Assembly: GCA_944990035.1 (NCBI GenBank)
Contig: CALYLX010000013.1
Span: forward strand, 124,001-188,000
Source: Clitopilus passeckerianus
Taxonomy: Eukaryota > Basidiomycota > Agaricomycetes > Agaricales > Entolomataceae
Direction: 5' to 3'
Length of the DNA: 64,000 nt
The notes below the pieces were generated by a model that was not told the origin of the DNA, searched no databases, and was given only the letters and a program-made list of their open reading frames with translations. Shown in pieces: positions 24,985 to 36,900 of this stretch (position 1 is the first letter of the stretch; every line of letters starts with the position of its first letter). The translations under genes and the position numbers were made by a program.

Positions 24985-25500
24985 AATGCCCAGTTGGCGC
25001 AACGGTAAATCTGATGTGTTATACTGTACATACTCCTGGAGTGATCCTTTTCTCAGAAATCTAAGAAAGCTGATGCCAGAGTGCGGCCGAGCGAGATATC
25101 ACGCGAAATCCACTCCTCTGGGTGGGTACCCTTTTTCCTTTACCCACTGTGCCAAATCAATTCCTGGTTCAAGGTGACTCAAGATGTTTTGACGGATCGC
25201 TTGTGCGATGATGTACATTATACTCCATGTTGAATGATATACACGCCCGGGTGACGCAGTGCAATGCTTGCCTGGAGTCCTTGGACGCATATTACCAGAG
25301 ATCAGTGGAATCATTGTTGACTCAATTGGTTCTTAAGGATTGTTATTCTCGTGGTCCCATGCTTTCGACTCGATGTAGAGGTGGGATAATCCGTACATCA
25401 TCTCATTCTCAAGTCGTTTACTTCAAATAACTCCCGGTTGGCGTAATGGTAGGACCATGAAACGCCTCGTGGTTTGCCTCAGAGCTCGCACATGATGCAT
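24985..25500 (+). repeat. Array V of tRNA-like A and B modules
   Basis: A 5' half at 24988 (GCCCAGTTGGCGCAACGGTA). B at 25242 (ACACGCCCGGGTGACGCAGT). A at 25429 (ACTCCCGGTTGGCGTAATGG then ATGAAACGCCTCGTGG). It ends about 170 bp before the second NAP-ankyrin gene. Confidence 0.5.
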
Positions 25501-25672
25501 TGATGATTGATCTCGCCTCGTGGCCTACCTGTGCATGTTTCCTCGGGATCATCAAGCCGTTTGTCCGTCGGCCCAGAAGGGGATCTCAATTCCTGCAACG
25601 TGCACATCATGACAGAAGAACCACATGTCTTATCAAAACGATAATCTTCCATCCTAGTATTGAAGCAAGAAC

Positions 25673-27799
25673 ATGGATGCTCAACAAATAATCGAAGATG
25701 CACGGAATACGGTGCAGAAGTTGGCGGAATCCAGCACCAAGTATATCAACCACTTACCTGAAAATGCCCGTTTGATCGTGCAGGATCTCGAGGATGTTCA
25801 GAAAGCGTTGAATGATCTTCAGGTCAAGTGTAAGCTTGAATGCCTGGAAATCGAGAAGAAGGTGAGCCAGGTGGCAGTCATGGCCTTGCGATGCGATTCT
25901 GATCGGGCCCACACCTAGTATCATGACCTCCAAAGACCGCTCTTTGAAAGGCTGCAAGATCTCACCTCTGGAAAGCTACACCCGTCGGGTGGGGTGGGCA
26001 GTGCCGGAAAAGCTCGAAAAAATGCAGATGCGAATACTATACTGGGCGTCCCCGACTTCTGGCTCACGGTTCTGAACAACCATCCTCCTTTCCACGATTT
26101 GATTGAAGAACACGATCAGGAGGTACTAAAGCAACTCATCAACATACGGGTCGAATATCTCAGTATCTCTGATCCGACACCGGGCCCAGGATACAGATTA
26201 CTATTCGAATTTGGTCCCAACGACTACTTTGAGAACCGAGTGCTCTCCAAGACCTACCAGCTTGACGGCAGAAGAACGGGGAGCTCGGGAAACTTTGTGT
26301 ACGTGTTCGCCATTGGGACAAAAATAGAATGGAAGAAAGGGATGAGTTTGACTCAGCGTGTCGGTGTTGACGATAACTTTCGTCGTAAGTCAAGGGCCTT
26401 TTACACACCGAAATGCCCTGACCATCAAATGCACAAGGTTCGTTCTTCCACTTTTTTGACCCTGTGACGAAGGATGAAATGATCGATCTAGAAGACGAGG
26501 ATGATGAGGAATGGTTGGCTGCTCTCAAAGACGGGATTGAAGATGACTACCAACTTGGCGCTGCTATCAAAAGCCAGGTTCGTCCGTGTCAATGATTCTT
26601 TGCAAAATCGTGCCCACGATGGTTTGGTCTATCAGATTCTTCCTCATGCGGTGGACTGGTTTACTGGAAGACTTCTCAGAGAGGCATGTGCCCCTGTAAC
26701 TGCCACAGTACACGCGCAGAAGGCGGCAGCAGTTCAGACCTTGAACTCCACGCCTAAATACGGATACAGGCCGTTCTTGCGGGATGCTAGCACTGAGCTC
26801 GGACGTTCCTTACTTTGCTTAGGGGCCCAACATGGACATATTAGCGTTGTAAAGCTCTTAATCGACCGTGGAGATATTGATATCAACTCGCAAGATGATG
26901 AAGGTAGGACACCCCTCTGTTTGGCAGCCCAGAATGGCCATGATGTAGTGGTCAAGCTGTTGATTGGCCTAGACGGCATCGACGTCAACACACTATCGGA
27001 GGACGGTAGCACGCCACTCCACTACGCAGCTAAAAATGGTCATACCGAAGTCGTTAAGCTGCTGGTTGGCACAGCGGGCATCGACACCAATCCACCCAAG
27101 AACGGCGGCTTCACACCACTCTCCATAGCAGCCGGAAATGGTCATGCCAAAGTCATCGAGCTGCTGATTGGATTAGACGGCGTCAACGTCAACACACTAT
27201 CGGAGGACGGCAGCACTCCGCTCTACTACGCCGCCAAAAATGGTCATACCGAAGTCGTCAAGTTGCTGATTGGCGCAGCTGGAATCAACGTCAATTCACC
27301 CAAGAACAACGGCGTCACGCCACTTTACACTGCAGCTCAAAACGGTCATGCCAAAGTTGTCAAGCTGCTGATTGGCGTAGCCGGCAGGAATGTTAATTCA
27401 CCCAGCACTGGTGGCTTCACACCGCTCTACGTTGCAGCCTTGAATGGTCATGTCGAAGCTGTCAAGCTGCTGGTTGGCGCAGCTGGCATCGACGTCAATT
27501 CACCCTTGGAGGCCGGCGCCACACCCCTCTACGCTGCAGCCCAAAACGGTCATACCGAAGTTGTCAAGATGCTGATCGACAAAGACGGCATAAATGTAAA
27601 TTCACTCGACAACGTCAACGGAACCCCCCTTTACACTGCAGCCCAAAATGGTCATACCGAAGTTGTCAAGCTGCTGATCGATGTGGATGGCATTGACCTA
27701 AATCTTGGACGGAACGGTTGGACACCATACTCCGTCGCAGTACAGCGAGGTCATAAGTCTGTCGCAACCTTGCTGGAATCCGCCCTGGCAAGGCGGTAG
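25673..27799 (+). CDS. NAP-ankyrin fusion, copy 2
   Basis: Same plan as the gene at 2741. The N-terminal helix (MDAQQIIEDARNTVQKLAES, ending LECLEIEKK) is followed by YHDLQRPLFERL. The NAP core reads VPDFWLTVLNNHPPFHDLIE, EYLSISDP, GYRLLFEFGPNDYFENRVL, GTKIEWKKGMSLTQR, SSTFFDPVTKDEM, DYQLG and ILPHAVDWFTGRLL. About ten clean ankyrin repeats follow (26800-27780), e.g. GGFTPLYVAALNGHVEAVKL. The repeats are very alike, suggesting recent internal repeat growth or gene conversion. Introns interrupt the NAP part; the ankyrin part is one exon. Histone or histone-like binding is inferred from the family. Confidence 0.82.
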
Positions 27800-28089
27800 G
27801 CATGGGTAAGGGATGAGGCAATGGTCGGAATCGCGGTGTTTTCTCTGTATGTTATTTGTCCTCGTTTAACGTCGCTTAGACTCGATAACTATCAAGTGGG
27901 TATGGTCCAGTCTATTGCCAATGTCTGCAATATTACTGCAATTTTGCATATGGCTCACGCTGACAATTCGACGGAGTTCTTGAAAGATTTGGTTTGAATT
28001 TGACAGCGAGTTACCCGTGCGGAATTATGCCATGCCAACGTCCAAGTGTGTCACGAGGGGACGACTTCGAGGATTAACGTAGCCAAAGA

Positions 28090-29680
28090 GTGCGTTGGTG
28101 TTTCTCGATCACGATCACTTCCACCGTTGCAATGCAAACCAGAGAAACAACTCGACCGACCGGACCGGACCTCTCAGTCAGGCCATCGGCTCTCGGAATT
28201 CCAGTGCTCGTGGGAACACAATCAATTTTGTGCTATTGATCGAAATTTCGGGCGTTTCTTCCGTACTTACCTTGTTCATTCTTATTCTCCTTGCTCTCTC
28301 TTCGTCCGACGTTGGGGTCGTCGACAGGGTAAAGTACATTGTATTGTACCGATACGAGAAGAAAGTCTCCGAACGATTCTCGTAAGTTGAGGGCCTCAAA
28401 AGAGCTACCATACTCACCACCGTCTCGGTATACACGAGCCCATACTAGAAGAACGACGATAGAAGAACAAGATGCGGAAACAACTGGACAACCGAATCCC
28501 CACGTTGATCAACAACAATGTCAAGCTGAACCACCGGAGTTTCATCGTGTTAGTTGGGGATCGAGGGAGGGATCAGGCTCGTGCTTTTGAACTCTTTCCG
28601 AAAGCCTGATTGACTAACGGATATCAGATCGTCAACCTACACTTCTTACTCTCACAAGCCCGAGTGTCAGCACGGCCGTCTGTGCTATGGTGTTATAAGA
28701 AAGATTTGGGATTCACAACGTGCGTCCTTCGTCTCCATTCATCTACTCTGTAACTTACCCTAACCAAGCCACCGCAAAAAACGCGAAGCCAAGATAAAAA
28801 GGGACGTCAAACGCGGCATCCGCGAGCCGAATGAGCAGGATCCCTTCGAGGTGTTCGTGACCGTCACGGATATCCGCTATACGTGAGTCGCCTTCCCCTC
28901 CTCCCTCTCTCTCCATCGCCTGCCCTGCCAACTCCCCGCTGCTTTCTCCATCCACCGATTCCGAACCATCACCCTTACCTCATTCTCCTCCCATATCGCA
29001 CCGAAAACTAACTCCACCACTCCTCAGATACTACAAAGACTCCCCAAAAATCCTGGACCAGACCTTCGGCATGCTCATCCTCCAAGACTTCGAAGCCATC
29101 ACCCCCAACCTCCTCGCACGTACCATCGAGACCGTCGAAGGCGGTGGGCTGGTCGTCCGCCTTCTACGAAGCATGGGGAGCTTGAGACAGTTGTATGGGT
29201 TGAGCATGGTGAGTGCTCGGCGTATGAGACTCGTTTAATCGAGCTATAACTAACGTCATCTCTGCCCACAGGACGGCCACCACCGCTACCGCACCTCCTC
29301 TCATGCCAGAGGGTTTCCCACGATCCATCCGCCACGCTAGGCGTAGCCGCCGTGAGTGCGCCTTTATCTTTGCACATGCTCACGTATGTAACTGACTTTC
29401 GCACTTCAGGTGCCGATTAACATAACGCCCCCGGAGTCCAGGAACTATACGAGTAGGGACCTACGGCAAGCGTTCGGTACTGTTAATAGTGTTCGGCATA
29501 CAGATGTGAGTTCCTCCACGTCCCTCCCACCATCCTGCAATTTGACTAACTACGTTCTCCGTGCGTCTAGAGTGCTCTTCTGGCACTTCTGTGAAGCCAT
29601 CGACGAGGCGCGTGTACCAAATGTAACACTGATATCGTTTCTATTTCAGGTCGTCCCTTCTCCCTCCCTCAGATATCCTC
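28090..29680 (+). pseudogene. Truncated NAT10/KRE33 5'-region copy P3 (youngest copy)
   Basis: Promoter-like sequence at 28130-28260 (GGGAACACAATCAATTTTGT) matches the intact gene's upstream DNA at 38690-38830. The ATG at 28472 opens MRKQLDNRIPTLINNNVKLN as in the intact gene. Exon 2 reads IVNLHFLLSQARVSARPSVL, exon 3 REAKIKRDVKRGIREPNEQD, exon 4 TFGMLILQDFEAITPNLLAR. After DGHHRYRTSSHA near 29275 the frame changes and the ATP-binding and acetyltransferase parts are absent. It could make at most a short N-terminal fragment. Intergenic pieces shared with P1 and P2 follow to 29750. Confidence 0.82.
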
Positions 29681-29754
29681 TTTGATATGTCGTTGATGGT
29701 ATACCTCGTGGCGCAACTATGACCGGCGGACCAGATACCAGTCGACATCTACCT

Positions 29755-29790
29755 TCGGGTGGCATAGTGGCTATCGCCTTCTATCGTCCG
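29755..29790 (+). repeat. tRNA-like element, family C (copy 3, 5' half only)
   Basis: TTCGGGTGGCATAGTGGCTA followed by TCGCCTTCTATCGTCCG matches the 5' half of copies 1 and 2. The match stops inside the hairpin, exactly where ankyrin coding sequence begins at 29791. Confidence 0.6.
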
Positions 29791-29877
29791 TGGACCCCAT
29801 ACGCTATCGCCGTACAGAGAGGGCATAAGGCTGTCGCAGCATTGCTAGAATCTGCCCTGGCGGGGCAGCTCACATAG
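29791..29877 (+). pseudogene. Orphan 3' end of a NAP-ankyrin gene
   Basis: The frame reads WTPYAIAVQRGHKAVAALLE then SALAG and a stop at 29875. This matches the last repeat of the gene at 25673 (WTPYSVAVQRGHKSVATLLE, SALA). The next 100 nt also match its 3' flank. The rest of the gene is missing. Confidence 0.78.
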
Positions 29878-30147
29878 GTAGGGGATGAGACAACGGTTGA
29901 ACTACCTGTCCTCTCTGTATAGTATTATTAACAGATTTAACGTATCTTAGACTCTGCAACTATTAATTCAGTGTACTAGAGTATTGCACCGTGAACATGA
30001 TAACGATATACTACGGTTGACACCGACAAAATACATAAGCGACATTTTTGACTAAGAAGGACGTTCTAGAGACATGTCCCGAACCTGACGCCAAGGCCTT
30101 CCTCCTACCCCTACCCTTCATTGAAGACAAGACCTTGATCGGTTACT

Positions 30148-31098
30148 ATTGAAGAGGCGCGCGGGTAATGAAAGGGGAAAGGTGAGCTCAAATGCGATCG
30201 GGATCGCACTAAACTAACCAAACCCAACCAAAACCCACTACCTCGAGTTCGTGGGGCTTAGATACAATCGATATCACACTGTCACACCTCGCGAAGACCG
30301 TAAATAGGGCTCCGGGAATGTATTAGGTAGTAAAATCAATATATTTGTATCAGTCAAGTAACAATGGTCCCGCGCACGGCGACCGTAATCCAACAAATCA
30401 ACAAGACGGGAGTTCACGCAGCCTCAACCGCCGAGATCACCACACAACGAGAGCTTAAGAATGAACTGAACACAGTGTCACTCCGAGCAACTAGCTGCCA
30501 ATAACCTGAGATTCAATCTAAGAAACACAGGAGCTTTTATGCCTACTCTACATGGTCTGTGCATCTTTTCTATATCTAGAAGTATGTATAATCAAATGAT
30601 AAAAATAGCATGTCCCATATGAATCTGGTTCTCGAGCATAAGAAGAGTTTATGCAAAGATCTACGAAAATGTACTGAAAAGGAAATACAGCCCGTTTGGA
30701 TCGGAGCCAAGACCTCGGGAACTCGGCAGAGCGTCCTAAGGATCTTGCGTCACCTCGCGTTGACCATGTGGTTCCATGAAATTCCTTGCAAATTTCACGG
30801 AAAACATATCAGGCGAGCATTGTCGGCCTTGGACTTTGACCTGCCGGACCGGCAACGTCCACCGGATTTACCGAGCCAATGAGAGCTCGAAGCTGTCTCG
30901 CGCATCATCAGACGTTCAAGTTGCACTGCCACTTTTCTCGAGGCGAAGGTTCGTGTCCTGTTTTTCTGGGTATAATCGGACTCGTTTCGCGTGGATCTGG
31001 CATATTTAGGGCACTCGTAGGTACAGGAGGGCTATAGAATACTACAGAAATGACATATTTCGCGTAAATATATGTGTATTTACGGCGGAGCCGTGTCA
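30148..31098 (+). mobile_element. LTR-like element, copy 2
   Basis: Same family and orientation as 16565-17546. TGTCACACC starts at 30280 and GTGTCA ends at 31098 (about 819 bp). The first 370 nt are nearly identical to copy 1, including the 130 nt before 30280. The 3' end shares TTTCGCGTAAATATA and the GCCGTGTCACTA terminus. No retroviral-type coding sequence lies next to it. Confidence 0.55.
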
Positions 31099-31599
31099 CT
31101 ATTACATCGAGGCCATGTGTTTGAAGATAAAAGTAATACCGAATGGGAAAAGTACTAGTGATCTTTGACTTGGAAACCGACAGGGGGGCAAACCGGACGT
31201 AGTTTCATTCAAAGCGCCCGGGGATGGTCGATTGAAAAAGCAATCAGGATATGTTTTAAAGTCCCAGAAACAGCATGGAGGAGGAAAAGAGATAGACGAT
31301 TCGTATATAACTTGAAATGTGTAGTTCATTGTAGTTCACGATAGCCATTTTGGGGGGGAACGAAGATGAACAAGTTGAAACTCAAGATCGGTACCCGGCC
31401 TCTCACATTTGAATAAAAGCACAATCTAAATCAATTTCCGCGAACAACACATAGCATTAAAGCTTGAAGTTTGGAGTACAGGGTAGCAAATATCATACTA
31501 TTGCTATAGCTAACGAAACATCGCACAGCTAAGTCTGAGGAGAAGGGGCCAGGAAAGAGGAAAGAGGCAAATGAGGTTCATGTTAGGAACGTGGAATGT

Positions 31600-31980
31600 G
31601 GTATCAGGATCTCATGTAATGTAGCTAGAGTACGAGTGCTAACCACTACACCAAAAGGTCATAACTGTTAAGCTTAGCTTAACAGCGTACTCGCACTGTA
31701 CAATAGGCAGATTGTAATAATCCCAGGATTACATCTCAGCGACTAAAGACCGTGATCTGTGGTACACCCCGTCTCCATATAAACTAACCAGTTTAGCGAG
31801 TCAAACGAATGACTAGCGAAATACCCTAGAGCCAGAACCCAGGAATCGGGGATTAGACCATCCGCCTCGGATAAAGGCCAACAAAATAGATCAATAAATG
31901 ACCTCCACTCGTCAGAATACCAGACTCGAACCTATTCAAGGTTTTTAGACCAATCACTTTGGTCCTATAGGTGGAGGACA
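31600..31980 (-). repeat. Cluster of decayed tRNA-derived sequences
   Basis: Read on the minus strand. One piece (about 31660-31610) has TTGGTGTAGTGGTTAGCACT, a near-consensus D-arm/box A. Another (31880-31835) has a T-arm-like CCTGGG-TTCTGGC-TCTAGG. A third is 76 nt (31977-31902) with a perfect acceptor stem CCTCCAC/GTGGAGG and box B GGTTCGAGTC, but poor anticodon and T stems. None makes a clean cloverleaf, so I call them remnants. Confidence 0.4.
31667..31687. repeat. Perfect 21-nt palindrome
   Basis: CTGTTAAGCT-T-AGCTTAACAG is a perfect ten-base inverted repeat around one base. It lies next to the tRNA-derived D-arm remnant in a gene-free stretch. No function can be assigned. Confidence 0.6.
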
Positions 31981-32132
31981 ACAACTTCAGTTAATATTAT
32001 TGGTCCCTATTTTCACGAGCCGAACCGGCATGACATGACGTAATAGAGTATCCGGGTTGCAGTGGGACGCCCCCCATTTCGGACATCAAGCTTCAAGTTT
32101 AACAACATCTGCATCTCGTCAAATCTCGCCCA

Positions 32133-33166
32133 ATGTCCTCCACCGTGAAAAAGGGCGGTATGTATTTTACTACATCATTCCTTCCCATTAGCCAATAGAA
32201 CTTTATAGAGATAGCCTGCGTATTTAACCGGAAACAGCTAGTCGCACAAGAGAAGATCGTCCGTAAGGTCGAGGTGTCACTTGATGCCACCATGCTTACA
32301 CCAACAAGGCGAGATCAGGATGAATGTGATATCCTTCAAAGGGCCCTTGAGAACAATGTTCAAGCAAGCGCCTCCGGACGCACAATTGTGGAGGCTCTCT
32401 CATTGTCCGCGAGAGATACCCTCTCCCAGTACACATTTGAGAAAGTCACTACGGCGTGGGGGGTAAAAAATGTTGAATACGCACGAACCGAGAGGACCTA
32501 TACCGTATGTTTAACTAGTTGTCCATCCTGTTGATTTCTGACTCTTATACTACTTCAGGCCCTTCTTGAAAAGATTCAAGATCAGGATGCACGCATTTCA
32601 GCACTAGAGGAGAAATTGAAGGCCGCCAACGACAAAAATCAGGTCGATCAGGAAACTCTGCAAAAATGGCAAACCATATCACTGGTCATGGATGGTGAGC
32701 CATATAGCTCCGTATTCTGGATTGCGTCTGACTAGCTATGCTCAGCCACGGACGAATTCGTCTGGGGTCGGTATTTGGAGGGATACCGAGATGACTTCTT
32801 TAAGTATGGCATTAAAACGTGTAAGAGTCTCGCGGACTTCTTTGCGAGCGTGCTAACGATGGTTCAGTCTGGGACCTGTATCGTATGGCCAAGAAAGACA
32901 AACGCATTCCGGAAGGCGCGAAAGCCTTCGCCGAGAATGTTCTCCGAACAGTTGAGACAAAGGTCGTCGAGATCGCCGTCATTCTTATGGACCAGAAGAC
33001 GTTGTTGGGGAAAGATAGGACAAATATCGCCCACCCGAGGGTCACGCACGAAAATATCGCAGCATACCTGCATGATGTTTTCCCAGCAACCAGGACGCCT
33101 TCCCTCAATGCCTTATTAAAACATATTCAGGAAACATCGCTCATTTCGAAAGAGGGCTTGCATTAG
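32133..33166 (+). CDS. Hypothetical coiled-coil-containing protein, five exons
   Basis: Exons 32133-32157, 32209-32504, 32559-32694, 32746-32820 and 32868-33166 join in frame with GT..AG introns of about 47-54 nt. They give about 276 residues. The middle (LLEKIQDQDARISALEEKLK) is charged and predicted to form a coiled coil. The rest is helical and soluble-looking, with WGRYLEGYRDDFFKYGIKT and RIPEGAKAFAENVLRTVETK. No signal peptide or membrane segment is seen. I do not recognise the family. The clean exon structure argues that it is a working gene. Confidence 0.72.
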
Positions 33167-33983
33167 AACTGTAATCATGGATTAATTATGTTCCTGTATT
33201 CATTAGTTCAGAACAAAGTCCTTATTACAATGGGATAATTCGCATGTCAATCAGTTACAGGACTCAACGTGAACAAGCCACCAAAAACCTAAGCCGTCAA
33301 AAATGAGAACACGAGGACGAGCCGCATGGAGAAATGTACGGTAGTGTGAGAAAACCTTTGAGGCTTGTGGTGGGAAGTTTATGAACATGGAGATCCGGGA
33401 TCGAGACGACAAATTTAAACGGCAGTAAAGGTAGCGAGGAAACGACGAAGCCGCAAAGTAGTATTGGCAATACAACGACTAACCTCCGTTGAACGGCAGC
33501 TGTACGCATGATAGGCTCAATGAAGTTCCTCTAGTGGTCGCCTCCTCAACCTTCCGAACCCAAAAGGCCACTCTGCTCCAGCTCCCCAATATAACACCTT
33601 GACGCGAAGAAACGGCGGAGCTGGTATCAGAGGGTTTTTGCGTATACGTGCGGACGATGGAGGTCATGAGGGGCGCGGCGCCATATGGAATTAGGCGTAG
33701 AGCCGCGTATTAGAGGCCACAACGACGCCGGTGAAATGGCATTAGCAAACGGAACTTCTGTGCGCGTGAAGGAATACTTTCCACCCATCCAATTACTGTT
33801 CCACGTAGCCCCGTTGCTTATCTACCACAGATGAAGGCTTTCGATGTCCAATGAATTTAAAGGCGACGCTCAGAAATCGAAAGCTGAAATCATAGACTAT
33901 GGAACCTAAATGAATGATGCTACACGTAGCTCAAACATCATTGCACCCAGATTGAGACCACCTCGACGCGCGACGCTTAGTAC
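33167..33983. other. Intergenic region, no gene seen
   Basis: Lies between two convergent genes, the coiled-coil gene and NAT10/KRE33. Short open frames exist but none shows a known motif or exon pattern. Confidence 0.45.
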
Positions 33984-36900
33984 TTAGTGCTTAACCTTCT
34001 TCCCACCCCCACTCCCACCCCTCCTGGTCTTCTTTCCCTCCTTCCCGCCACCTCCACTTCCGCTCACTTCATCAGCTTTCCTCTTCTGACCTGACGCACC
34101 ACCGGTCGACGCAGATGTGGATTTCACAGAAATGATGGTCGCCTTCCCCTTCCCTCCTTTCTCCAACGCCTTCACCTGATCTTCAGCGGCGCTCCACTCG
34201 ACGGCTGCGTTGTCGATTGCGTATCTATGAAGTAGAAGAGGATAGAGTTAGCCTGGTACGAGTTAGATTGAGAGTAGGAATGATGATGATAGACGAAGCG
34301 AGCGAGGACGAGGAGCGGGAAGCCGGGAAGATTCACATGCAAACGTGAAAAGGAAAAGTAGGGGAGTATTCGTGCATATACACGACAGTGACGAGGACAA
34401 ACACGAACACAAGATCTGTCCTCGCATTCGCATCCCGGAGAAGGAAAAGAGAAGGAAGGGGCAGGAAAAGGATCAAGAAAACAGAACAGAACTCACTTCC
34501 TCAAATCCAACGAACTTATCATCTCCCTCTGCTTCTCCCTCAACCGCCCTTCCTTCTCCTTATACCTCACCTCCTCCTCCCCAGCTTGGTCCAGCTCCTC
34601 CCTAATCGCCTTCGTCGCTCCCGAAGCAATAAGCTGGGCAGAGGTTGACGATGAGGACGCAATGTTGAGCGAGGAGACGTCAGGAACGGTACGAGAGATA
34701 CTCTCCCGCTGGATCTCGATGAGGCGGTTGGTGATCTTGCGTATGATCTTGACGAACAGGGCGAGACCTTGGGAGACTGGGATTTGGAGTTCCCTCTATA
34801 AATATACGGGTACGAGAAGAAGGAGGAGGAGGAGGGTAGTTAGCGTTCGGTTCGCGTAGATGGAGAGGAGGAAGGAGGAAGGAGAAGAAACCCACCTCAA
34901 CATCCTCCACACTCTTCCTCTGCAACCCAACCGCCAACAATATCGAGCTCTGCACAGCGCTCAGCTTCACTTCCCTCTTCTCCCCACCCTTATCGCCTTC
35001 ACCGTCATCTTCGCTTGTCGTTCTGGCGTCCAGGCGCTTCTGGAAATACAACCCCGCCAACGTCGGCACGAGATCGAGGATAACATGATAATCCAACATA
35101 TTATTCGCGTACGACTCGAGCCGCTTGAGGTCGAATGGGGAGAGGAGGTGTGTGAGCTCGGTTGATGTCAGTCCTATAAACCCAAAAGCTCTTCATTAGT
35201 ATTCGTGTTATTCAATGGGGAGGAACGCATATAAACGCACCCCCATCCAGCCCATTCGCATCCCGATCTCCTTCATACCCCTTTAACCCAGCATTGACAG
35301 CTTCGAGCACGCTCAACCCCATTACGCTCCCGAATTCGCGGAATTTGTAGGAGAGGAGGGACAGGAAGCGTTTCCGGAAGTCTATCACGTCGTCGTTAGC
35401 ACAGTTTTAAATCTCTTGGAGAAAATAAAGCGAGAGAGAGAGACAGGGAAACGAGGAGGAAGGACGAAGAAGGTGAATAGACAGAAGAACGTACCCCTCG
35501 CGAACTCCCTCAACCACCCCAACTCCGCCGGATCCGAACTCTTGAGTCCTCGAACCATGATACAGGTATGCTCTCCCGTTAGCTCGCTCGCTGTCTGGCG
35601 GACGTACAGTGGTAAGAAGCCTGCGCGTTTCCAGAATCTGGTTAAGAAGAGTCGGGTTAGAATATGTCGTTCGGGGGAGAACTGGGGACGAAAGGAAGAA
35701 CGGAGGAGGGAATGGGTGGGTATATGTGCCCTACGACTTCGACTTGGGTACGATTTGGAAGGTGCAGGGCGAGATGAACGAGGAAAAGTAAGAAACGAAC
35801 CTCAACAAAGGCGCAGTCAACCCATACGACACACTCAAGTAATCCAGCACCTCCGGTTTCCTTTCACTCAGTCGTTGGAGGAGGGGAGGCATCTTGTTAA
35901 TCGACTTCACGGAGATCGTCTCGGAGAGGAGGTTTGAGGTCTACGAAGGGTGTGTTTAGTTATTAGGTCGGTGGTGGGATGAGAGAGATAGAATAGATAG
36001 ACGAGATAGAATGGATTGAATGACGTCAAGGGAAGCACACTCACCCCTTCCTCCTCTTCGGCTTCGGCACCCCCCATCTCCCCATCCGCACCACCGCTCT
36101 CATCCAAACTCAAATACTCCCCGCTATACCACTCATTCAACGCCCGAATCGCCTTCGTCCCATACCCCATATTCGCATACTCAGGACACACAGCAACCCT
36201 AACAACCCTCCCCCCACTCAACGCCCCGAATCCCCCCTCCAAAAACTGCCCACTCACAACCCACGGAACCATATCCCCACCACTCCTCACACCTCTCCCT
36301 AATCCCTCCATAACCACATCCTTACTTATCCTCCCCTCCAGCGCGACCTGCAGCACCACCAACGGTTCCGGAAGCGACGAGGACGCAGGCGATATAGGTG
36401 GAAGAAGAACGAAAAGATGATGTGCAGGCGCGTCAGAAAGAAGTTGGAGGTCGTTCGGCTGGTTCTTATAATGCGACGCAACATAGAGCGACATCATCCT
36501 CTGCAAGAACACCTCGCTCGCAGGGTGGTACGAGAACAGCGTATCCCTATTAACATAATAGAGCTCGCATTTATCCGGGTGTGGGCACCCGCCTGGTGTA
36601 CCCAGGGACCGGGGAATGAAGGACGCGTCGAGGCAGAGAAGGGAGTTTAACCACCTCTCCACGCCATCGCCTGGGGAGTACCGGATGGGGGTGGAGAGGT
36701 TGACTTCGCGGAGGGTTCGGACTTTCGGGGGTTGTTTGGTTAGTTCTGCGAGTTTGCTCTTTTTCCCTTGACTGGTGGTCGCTTCCTCCTCTCCCGTTCC
36801 TAGAGTCGACATAGAGACACTTGCAGACGCAGACGCCTCCCTCAACCCCTTCAATAGCTTCAAACTCAAACTCCTCCCCGTGCCCTCATACCCATTGATC

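Noticed and set aside
28472..29340. A second working KRE33/NAT10 gene
   Set aside because: The N-terminal exons are well kept, but the frame breaks near 29280 and no Walker A, acetyltransferase or C-terminal part follows.
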